This document shows positions 58,615 through 64,000 of a DNA stretch of 64,000 nt, one piece after another. Under the pieces are notes generated by a model. It was not told the DNA's origin, did no database searches, and saw only the letters and a list, made by a program, of their open reading frames with translations. The number at the start of each line of letters is the position of its first letter. Positions within the stretch are counted from its first letter, which is position 1. Source of the stretch: Novosphingobium sediminicola (lineage in GTDB: Bacteria; Pseudomonadota; Alphaproteobacteria; Sphingomonadales; Sphingomonadaceae); contig NZ_JACIDX010000006.1 in assembly GCF_014196525.1 (NCBI RefSeq), forward strand, positions 212,744 through 276,743, in the 5' to 3' direction. The position numbers and the translations under genes were made by a program.

Positions 58615-59196
58615 ATGAAACGCATTGCAGTCTATTGTGGCTCTGCCACTCCCGCCGATCCCCGTTACATCGAACTGGCCCAGGAAGTGGGCACCGAGCT
58701 GGCAAGGCGCGGGATCGGGCTTGTGTATGGTGGCGGTCGGCTGGGCCTGATGGGCGCGGTGGCCGATGCGGCGATGGCGGCGGGGGGCGAGGTGATCGGG
58801 GTGATCCCGGTGGCGCTGGCCCATGTCGAGGTCGAGCATACGGGGCTGACAGAGCTGATCACGGTTGAGACGATGCATGAGCGCAAGGCGCAGTTTGAGC
58901 GGCTTTCGGATGGTTTCCTGACCCTGCCGGGCGGGGTGGGCACGATGGACGAGCTGTGGGAGGCGGTGAGCTGGGCGCAGCTTGGCTATCACCAGAAGCC
59001 GGTGGGCCTGCTCAACGCTTATGGTTTTTACGATGGCTTGCTGGCGTTTAACCGGCACATGGGCGAGGTTGGCTTTATCCGCCCCGCGCATCAGGGCATC
59101 ATTCTGGCCGAGCGCGAGCTGGACCTGTTGCTGGACCGCATGGCCGCGCATGAGCCGGGCGAGCAGATCATCCGTATGGACCCCAAGACGCTGTGA
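58615..59196 (+). CDS. LOG family protein (TIGR00730; cytokinin riboside 5'-monophosphate phosphoribohydrolase-like)
   Basis: A Rossmann-fold nucleotide phosphoribohydrolase of 193 residues. It opens IAVYCGSATPADPRYIELA, then GIGLVYGGGRLGLMGAVADA, and has the catalytic family motif PGGVGTMDELWE near residue 103. Bacterial LOG proteins release adenine from AMP or N6-modified AMP; the exact substrate here is unknown. The gene overlaps the next one by 4 nt. Confidence 0.92.
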   Translation: MKRIAVYCGSATPADPRYIELAQEVGTELARRGIGLVYGGGRLGLMGAVADAAMAAGGEVIGVIPVALAHVEVEHTGLTELITVETMHERKAQFERLSDGFLTLPGGVGTMDELWEAVSWAQLGYHQKPVGLLNAYGFYDGLLAFNRHMGEVGFIRPAHQGIILAERELDLLLDRMAAHEPGEQIIRMDPKTL

Positions 59197-60143
59197 CCCT
59201 TGACCGGGGGGCTTTGGTGGAGGCCGCGCGCGAGAGTATTGCGCGCGGATCGAAGAGCTTTGCCGCTGCCTCGAAACTGTTCGATGCGGCCACGCGGGAA
59301 CGGGTCTGGCTGCTCTATGCCTGGTGCCGGGCTTGCGATGATCTGGCCGATGATCAGGATCATGGCGGGGCGTTAGGGGCGCAGGCCGGTGCGGCCGAGC
59401 GGCTGGAGCAGATCCGCCGCCTGACCGCGCGGGCGCTGGGCGGGGATGCAACCGGGCATTTCGCCTTTGATGCGCTGGGCGTGGTGGCGGCGGAATGCGG
59501 GATCAATGCGGTGCATACCGGCGATGTGATTGCCGGATTTGCGCTGGATGCGGCCGGGTGGAGGCCCCGGACCGAGCTGGATATGCTGGGCTATTGCTAT
59601 CACGTGGCGGGCGCGGTGGGCGTGCTGATGGCGCTGGTGATGGGCGTGGACCCGGAGGATGGCGATACGCTTAACAGGGCCTGCGATCTGGGGATTGCGT
59701 TCCAATTGGGCAATATTGCCCGCGACATTGCCGAGGATCATGCGGCGGGGCGGTGCTATCTGCCTGCGGAATGGCTGACGCAGGCGGGAGTGGAGGAAGG
59801 CGAGCTGATGGCGCCCCGGAACCTGCCTGCTCTGGCCGCGATGGCGGGGCGCATGGCGGGCATGGCGCAGGTCTATGAGGCCAGCGCGCGGGCAGGGGCG
59901 GCGCGTTTGCCGTTTCGCTGCCGCTGGGCGGTCTTGTCGGCGGCGGGGATCTATGGCGCGATTGCGCGCAAGGTGGCCGCGCGCGGGCCGCGCGCGTGGG
60001 AGAGCCGGGTCTCCACCAGCGGCATGGAAAAATTGCGTTTTCTGGGCGGCGGCCTGATCGGGGCGATGGCGGGGGCGCCTGAGCAGGTGCCTCTGGTGCC
60101 CTATCGCCGGGGCGAACTGGCGAAGGCAGTAGAGCGAATTTAA
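59193..60143 (+). CDS. Phytoene/squalene synthase family protein (CrtB-like)
   Basis: A head-to-head prenyl synthase of 316 residues, condensing geranylgeranyl or farnesyl diphosphate. The two Asp-rich metal sites are DDLADD near residue 50 and RDIAEDHAAGRCYLP near residue 175; LLYAWCRACDDL and ARDIAED match the family signatures. It starts GTG in the LOG stop codon (GTGA). No crtI, crtY or hopanoid genes are adjacent, so phytoene synthase is likelier than squalene synthase only by its general similarity and the usual yellow pigmentation of sphingomonads. Confidence 0.88.
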   Translation: MTLDRGALVEAARESIARGSKSFAAASKLFDAATRERVWLLYAWCRACDDLADDQDHGGALGAQAGAAERLEQIRRLTARALGGDATGHFAFDALGVVAAECGINAVHTGDVIAGFALDAAGWRPRTELDMLGYCYHVAGAVGVLMALVMGVDPEDGDTLNRACDLGIAFQLGNIARDIAEDHAAGRCYLPAEWLTQAGVEEGELMAPRNLPALAAMAGRMAGMAQVYEASARAGAARLPFRCRWAVLSAAGIYGAIARKVAARGPRAWESRVSTSGMEKLRFLGGGLIGAMAGAPEQVPLVPYRRGELAKAVERI

Positions 60144-60167
60144 CCGAAACGGTCCACGTTGATGCGG

Positions 60168-60208
60168 AAAAAGCCCCGCCGTTTCCGACGGGGCTTTCGT
60201 GTTTTTTT
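60168..60208 (+). terminator. Rho-independent terminator after the prenyl synthase gene
   Basis: Arms AAAGCCCCG (60170-60178) and CGGGGCTTT (60189-60197) form a 9-bp stem with a 10-nt loop, followed closely by a T7 tract at 60202-60208. It is 25 nt after the stop. Confidence 0.9.
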
Positions 60209-60226
60209 GACCCGTTATTATATTTA

Positions 60227-60493
60227 TCAGCAGGCCGAAATGGCCACGCCATGTGACCCGCAGGCATGCGGGTCCGGGTGAGGCAGATGGCGCAGGACGT
60301 GCGAAGCGTTGCTGTAGAACTTTTCGCGCGCCCATTCGGTTCCGACCGGATGATTCCTCCCGGCCGGACCGGTATTCGACGAACTGGCCTTACCTTCGAT
60401 CTTGGGCAATGCCTGTGTCGAACGAACCGTATCGGTTGCCGGTGTCGCGACCAGTCCTGAAGCTGCCAGAATCAGGATAATATTAGCGCTCAT
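60227..60493 (-). CDS. Small secreted protein, function unknown
   Basis: A protein of 88 residues. A short hydrophobic N-terminus (NIILILAASGLVATP) looks like a signal peptide and is followed by a polar, Ser/His-rich body with VGTEWAREKFYSN and a C-terminal PHACGSHGVAISAC, two Cys that might pair. AGGGG stands about 8 nt before the ATG. AT-rich DNA upstream (60500-60600) could carry the promoter. No family recognised; codon bias is less decisive than for neighbours. Confidence 0.5.
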   Translation of the reverse strand: MSANIILILAASGLVATPATDTVRSTQALPKIEGKASSSNTGPAGRNHPVGTEWAREKFYSNASHVLRHLPHPDPHACGSHGVAISAC

Positions 60494-60694
60494 ACCTGTG
60501 ACCCCTGTTCTGTTTTGGGCGAAAATGCCGTTTAAACAGAGGTTAAATATCTGGAATTTTGCGTTATTTTTTATTTAAGGCTGCGGGTTAAGCTGAAATC
60601 AACCATCTTTCTCGCATCCAATATGGTACGCGCCGCCCAGCCTGACGATTGGGAGGATCGACAGGCTTTTGCAAAATGCAAATCGGCATCAACG

Positions 60695-61948
60695 TCACGC
60701 AATGGGATAGGTTGTGCCCGGAGGATTGCGGCGGCGGAACAATTCGCCCTTCTCGCTGTAGAGAATCAGCGCCAGACAGCCGCAGCCCGCCGTCAGCAGC
60801 GCCGCCGCCAAAGGCCGCGCCGTGCCGTCAAAGGCCTGCCCGATCATCGCGCCCAGCCAAGAGGCCAGCACCATGCGGATAAACGCCTGCGCCGAAGAGG
60901 CCGCCCCTGCCTTGCGGGCAAAGGGCTGGAGCGCGATGGAGGAGAAATTGGCCCCCAGAAAGCCCAGCAGGCACATATTCAGCGTCATCATCGGCACGAA
61001 TTGCCACAGCGTCTCATCCGGCCGCGTGGCCATATAGAATTGCAGCGCGCTGGTGGCGATATAGACGACCAGCGCGGTATGGCTGACCCGGCGGGCGCCG
61101 AAACGCATGACGATGCGCGAATTGATGAAATTGGTGCAGGCCATCACCATCGCCATGCCCGCAAAGATCAGCGGAAAGCGCGTTCCGGCCCCGAAATGCT
61201 CGCCCACAAGCTGTTGGCACGAGTTGATATAGCCGAACATGGCCGACTGGATCAGCGCCATGCCGAACACATAGCCCAGCGCCGCGCGGGTGGTGGTCAC
61301 CTCGATCATCGAGCGGCCGATGTTGGGCAGGCTGATCGGCTGGCGATATTCGCGGCGCAGCGTTTCGGGCAGGCGCAGCGAAATCCAGATCGCCAGCGCC
61401 GTGCCCATCAGCGCCATCACGCCAAAGATCCAGCGCCAACTGGCCATCAGCAGGATCGCCTGACCCACGCTGGGCGCGATCATCGGGACGATCATGAAGA
61501 CCATCGAGACGGTCGATTGCATCCGCGCCATGCGGTCGCCTTCGTGCAGATCGCGGATGATCGCGGCGGGCAGCACCGCCAGCCCCGCGCAGGCGAAGCC
61601 CACCATCGCGCGCAGCACCAGCAATTGTGTGAAATTCTGCACCAGTCCGCAGGCCGTGGAGCAGATCACATAGGCCGCGATACAGCCCAGCAGCACCGGG
61701 CGGCGGCCAAAGCGATCCGCCAGCGCGCCGGGCACCAGACAGCCAAGCCCGCTGAAAATCAGGAAAACGCCCACGACAAGCTGACGCTCGTTAGGATCGC
61801 GGGAACCCAGTTCGCGCGCCATTTCGCCAAGTGCGGGCAGCATCGAGTCCACGGCCAGCGCCTGAAGCGCTTGTACCAGACCCATGAGGAGAATGAATTC
61901 CAGCCCGCCGATCTTCTTGTCGGCAGGCTCGGGGGAGGGAGAAGTCAT
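60695..61948 (-). CDS. Major facilitator superfamily drug transporter, Bcr/CflA type
   Basis: A 12-helix inner-membrane proton-coupled exporter of 417 residues. The N-terminal half shows VDSMLPALGEMARELG in helix 1, the MFS loop GALADRFGRRPVLLG between helices 2 and 3, and AIIRDLHEGDRMARMQS, which matches the (R)DL motif following helix 4 in Bcr/CflA proteins. DxMLPAL in helix 1 is also typical of this group. Substrate cannot be inferred. It is transcribed divergently from the UrcA gene. Confidence 0.9.
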   Translation of the reverse strand: MTSPSPEPADKKIGGLEFILLMGLVQALQALAVDSMLPALGEMARELGSRDPNERQLVVGVFLIFSGLGCLVPGALADRFGRRPVLLGCIAAYVICSTACGLVQNFTQLLVLRAMVGFACAGLAVLPAAIIRDLHEGDRMARMQSTVSMVFMIVPMIAPSVGQAILLMASWRWIFGVMALMGTALAIWISLRLPETLRREYRQPISLPNIGRSMIEVTTTRAALGYVFGMALIQSAMFGYINSCQQLVGEHFGAGTRFPLIFAGMAMVMACTNFINSRIVMRFGARRVSHTALVVYIATSALQFYMATRPDETLWQFVPMMTLNMCLLGFLGANFSSIALQPFARKAGAASSAQAFIRMVLASWLGAMIGQAFDGTARPLAAALLTAGCGCLALILYSEKGELFRRRNPPGTTYPIA

Positions 61949-62118
61949 GGATTCACCATGGCCGTATGGCGCCGAAATGGCCAGCCCCCAGTATGAACAA
62001 ATGATGTGGTGAAAATTACGCCTATAAATGGCATTATATGCTTATTGATCTGGAATTTTCAAGAGGTGTCTTGGGGTGAAAAGTCATAAATATCAGAATT
62101 AAAGTAATTTTTTAAAAT

Positions 62119-62134
62119 TGGCACGGCCTCTGCA
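62119..62134 (+). promoter_or_regulatory. Sigma-54-like (-24/-12) promoter upstream of the UrcA gene
   Basis: TGGCACGGCCTCTGCA has the invariant GG (62120-62121) and GC (62132-62133) at the required 10-nt separation, and differs from the TGGCAC-N5-TTGC consensus by one base in the -12 block. The start codon lies 66 bp downstream. It follows an AT-rich stretch (62030-62118) that could hold an activator site. Confidence 0.45.
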
Positions 62135-62199
62135 ATCCTTCTGGCATCCGGCCGAGCCGGTTTGAACCACGCAAACGAACCACCAGAAGGATACCGACC

Positions 62200-62568
62200 A
62201 TGTCCATCTTCCGCACCACTGCTCTCAGTTTCGCCACCACCGCCGCTTTGGGCCTTGCCACTTTCACCTTCGTCATGCCCGCCCATGCCGCCACGCCGGC
62301 TGCTCCGGCCACCTTCGAAAAGCTGGAAGGCGATGCTCCGGCGATCCGCGTTTCCTATGCCGATCTCAACCTGTCGACGCAGGAGGGCCGCCATGTGATG
62401 CGCAAGCGCCTGGCCGCCGCCGCGCATATGGTGTGCGATGAGGCTTCCGATCTGCCCGACCGGCTCAAGGCCCGCGCGCTGTATGAAACCTGCCGCGAAG
62501 AAGCGCTGGACAATGCCACCACCCATTTCGCCGCCAAGCTGAAGGAAAAGCAACTGGCCCAGCGTTGA
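62200..62568 (+). CDS. UrcA family protein
   Basis: A secreted protein of 122 residues. A signal peptide covers about 1-31 (ending in PAHAA). The mature part has the UrcA signature IRVSYADLNLSTQEGRHVM, RLAAAAHMVC and YETCREEAL, with two cysteines that probably form a disulfide. The family is abundant in sphingomonads and caulobacters and has no established function. AGAAGG stands 7 nt before the ATG, and a hairpin follows the stop. Confidence 0.9.
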   Translation: MSIFRTTALSFATTAALGLATFTFVMPAHAATPAAPATFEKLEGDAPAIRVSYADLNLSTQEGRHVMRKRLAAAAHMVCDEASDLPDRLKARALYETCREEALDNATTHFAAKLKEKQLAQR

Positions 62569-62596
62569 TTTGTTCTTTTTATGTTCAAATCCCGTG

Positions 62597-62627
62597 ATGC
62601 CCCGGTGCCAAATGCGCGCCGGGGCAT
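62597..62627 (+). terminator. Hairpin terminator between the UrcA gene and dinB
   Basis: Arms ATGCCCCGG (62597-62605) and CCGGGGCAT (62619-62627) with a 13-nt loop; the 3' side is followed only by TAT, so the T-tract is weak. It lies 28 nt after the UrcA stop and argues against dinB starting at the upstream ATG 62581. Confidence 0.65.
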
Positions 62628-62640
62628 TATCGTGTCGCCC

Positions 62641-63759
62641 ATGGAATCGAACGCGACACAGGATGAAGAGATCAGCGCGCCCGGCCTGCGCAAGATCATC
62701 CATGTCGATATGGATGCCTTCTTTGCCAGTGTCGAGCAGCGCGATGATCCTTCGCTGCGCGGCCTGCCCGTGGCCGTGGGCGGCAGCCGCGAGCGCGGCG
62801 TGGTGGCTGCGGCCAGCTATGAGGCGCGCAAATTCGGCGTTCGCTCGGCCCAGCCCAGCGTGGTGGCGGCGCGATTGTGCCCGGCGCTGATTTTCAAACC
62901 GCCGCGTTTCGAGGCCTATCGCGCAGTTTCGCAGCAGATCAGGGCGATTTTCCGCGAATACACGCCGCTGGTCGAGCCATTGGCGATGGACGAGGCCTAT
63001 CTGGACGTGACGCAGGATATAAAAGGCATCGGCAGCGCGACGCGCATTGCCGAGCTGATCCGCGCGCGCATCCGCGCCGAAACCGGCCTGACCGCCAGTG
63101 CGGGGGTCAGCTACAACAAATTCCTCGCCAAAATCGCCAGCGATCAGAACAAGCCCGACGGATTATGCGTGATCCGGCCGGGCGAGGGGGCCGAATTTGT
63201 CGCTTCTCTGCCGGTGCGGCGGTTTCATGGCGTGGGGCCGCGCGGGGCGGAAAAGATGGCCGCGCTGGGGATCGAGACGGGGGCGGATCTGCGCGCGCGC
63301 GACATTGCGTTTTTGCGCGAGCATTTCGGATCGCTGGCCGATTACCTCTATCGCGCGGCGCGGGCGATCGATCTGCGCGCGGTCAAGCCCAATCGGCCGC
63401 GCAAATCCCTTGGCGGCGAGCGGACCTTTGACCGCGACATTTCCACCGGGCCGGGCCTGCGGCAAGTGCTGGAAGGGATCATCGAGATGGTCTGGCAAGA
63501 CATTGAAAAGGCAAAGGCCCAAGGGCGGACGGTGACGCTCAAGTTGCGTCTCTCCGATTTCTCGATCCGCACCCATTCGCGTACGCTGGACCGCTTTGTC
63601 GAGGGGCGCGAGGAATTTGCCGGTATCGCGCGGGAATTGCTCGATGATCTGTTGCCGCTGCCTTTGGCGGTGCGGTTGATGGGGGTGACGCTGTCGGGGT
63701 TCGAGGCGGCGGAGGCGCCGCCGCCGGTTGAGGGGGGGGGGCAGATGGTGTTGTTTTAA
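62641..63759 (+). CDS. dinB: DNA polymerase IV (Y family)
   Basis: A translesion DNA polymerase of 372 residues. The catalytic motifs are IIHVDMDAFFASVEQRDDP (first metal Asp, steric-gate Phe region) and PLAMDEAYLDVT (Asp-Glu pair). Later parts are GVSYNKFLAKIAS, VRRFHGVGPRGAEKMAALG (helix-hairpin-helix) and the little-finger domain; the C-terminus ends GGGQMVLF, like a beta-clamp binding QxxLF motif. I use ATG 62641 since the frame upstream runs through a terminator hairpin. No LexA box was recognised before it. Confidence 0.94.
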   Translation: MESNATQDEEISAPGLRKIIHVDMDAFFASVEQRDDPSLRGLPVAVGGSRERGVVAAASYEARKFGVRSAQPSVVAARLCPALIFKPPRFEAYRAVSQQIRAIFREYTPLVEPLAMDEAYLDVTQDIKGIGSATRIAELIRARIRAETGLTASAGVSYNKFLAKIASDQNKPDGLCVIRPGEGAEFVASLPVRRFHGVGPRGAEKMAALGIETGADLRARDIAFLREHFGSLADYLYRAARAIDLRAVKPNRPRKSLGGERTFDRDISTGPGLRQVLEGIIEMVWQDIEKAKAQGRTVTLKLRLSDFSIRTHSRTLDRFVEGREEFAGIARELLDDLLPLPLAVRLMGVTLSGFEAAEAPPPVEGGGQMVLF

Positions 63760-63773
63760 GAGGAAGGTTGAAT

Positions 63774-63905
63774 GCGAGGGACTCGTCCCTCGCGCTCCCC
63801 ATACTGTCTATGTTGTGTTTGTAATTTTGCCGATGGGTGTCGGACGCGCGATCAGAATTTTGAAAGCCTGCGGCGCTTTTTAGCTTGGGTTCGCCGCGCC
63901 GCAGG
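63774..63905. repeat. Modular palindromic intergenic element, copy 6 (B hairpin and central hairpin, cut by IS256 end)
   Basis: Starts 14 nt after the dinB stop with the type B hairpin GCGAGGGA/TCCCTCGC (63774-63781, 63786-63793, loop CTCG), then the linker variant ATACTGTCTATG and the block TGTCGGACGCG. The central module has GCCTGCGGCG (63866-63875), and its other arm CGCCGCAGG (63897-63905) is followed directly by the IS256-like end instead of the CTTT that continues the arm in copies 3, 4 and 5. Confidence 0.85.
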
Positions 63906-64000
63906 GGGAGTGTCAGGAATTCCGTGTACGGGGCGGCATAATGGGTAGAAAGATCCCCAATTATGGCACGACGCAAAGCCCCTTCGATCCCCGATGACCT
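63904..64000 (+). mobile_element. Left end of an IS256-family insertion sequence (continues beyond window)
   Basis: GGGGGAGTGTCAGGAATTCC begins at 63904 and resembles the terminal inverted repeats of IS256-family elements (GAGTGTCAGGAATT core). It is followed after about 55 bp by a transposase start. The exact first base is uncertain because of the G run shared with the interrupted repeat. The right end and target duplication lie outside the window. Confidence 0.75.
63963..64000 (+). CDS. IS256-family transposase, N-terminal fragment (cut by window edge)
   Basis: Only 12 codons are visible, MARRKAPSIPDD. This matches, from memory of the family, the N-terminus of sphingomonad IS256-type (Mutator-like DDE) transposases, and the preceding terminal-repeat-like sequence supports it. 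Whether the gene is intact cannot be seen. Confidence 0.65.
   Translation, partial: MARRKAPSIPDD

Overview
The window is a 64-kb chromosomal segment of a high-GC alphaproteobacterium, most likely a member of the Sphingomonadales close to Novosphingobium. This rests on several features together: a complete dcw cell-wall and division cluster with alphaproteobacterial gene style, a UrcA-family gene, a DUF934/DUF2849 sulfate-assimilation operon, a CcmAB pair, a CrtB-like synthase and an IS256 end of a type common in sphingomonads. The genus is inferred from protein style only. I see no prophage, CRISPR array or biosynthetic gene cluster.

Layout. 1-3.2 kb: end of a glycogen operon (pgm, truncated by the window edge, then glgX). 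3.2-5.9 kb: a His-rich PadR regulator, a periplasmic cytochrome c, a TonB-like protein and a DUF2721 membrane protein. 6.3-13.6 kb (minus strand): a Tad/Flp pilus assembly operon cpaA-cpaB-cpaC-cpaD-cpaE-tadB-tadC, with no cpaF ATPase gene in its usual place. 13.8-20.5 kb: a lysophospholipase-like hydrolase, an FAD oxidoreductase, a low-GC membrane gene, ccmBA, an AlkA-like glycosylase, a 2Fe-2S ferredoxin, cysK and a one-helix protein. 20.5-40.2 kb: the dcw cluster mraZ-rsmH-ftsL-ftsI-murE-murF-mraY-murD-ftsW-murG-murC-murB-ddl-ftsQ-ftsA-ftsZ, mostly joined by 1-4 nt stop/start overlaps. A regulatory region of about 0.5 kb with a 19-bp tandem array precedes it. 40.2-45.7 kb: a TPR/SPOR protein, YbjN, proC, a Bax-inhibitor-1 family protein and a polyproline lipoprotein. 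45.8-49.2 kb: tRNA-Ala(CGC), obgE, and a convergent epimerase-proB pair. 49.2-53.2 kb (minus): sulfate assimilation and siroheme operon cobA-DUF2849-cysI-DUF934-cysH. 53.4-58.3 kb: a two-component cluster (REC-kinase, PAS-kinase, single REC, REC-kinase-REC-Hpt). 58.6-64 kb: LOG protein, phytoene/squalene synthase, a small secreted protein, a Bcr/CflA-type MFS pump, UrcA, dinB and the left end of an IS256-family element.

The most interesting unexplained signal is a family of modular palindromic intergenic elements at about 15.83, 16.39, 17.76, 43.74, 58.33 and 63.77 kb. Each combines one or two outer hairpins of two interchangeable types (GCAAAGGG- or GCGAGGG-based), a shared linker containing CCCGTTACTGTCTGCG or its shorter form, and usually a central hairpin built on GCCTGCGGCG. 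The outer hairpins show compensatory base changes between copies, and in every locus one outer hairpin lies within about 20 nt of a stop codon. They therefore look like mobile or recombining bidirectional terminators. One pair flanks the low-GC gene, and one copy is interrupted by the IS256 end.

Other points worth attention are the 19-bp iteron-like array upstream of mraZ, the Tad cluster without cpaF, a Lys/Ala/His-rich C-terminal tail of about 150 residues on FtsQ, a 16-codon duplication in MurE, a palindromic operator candidate before the His-rich PadR gene, and a sigma-54-like promoter before the UrcA gene.
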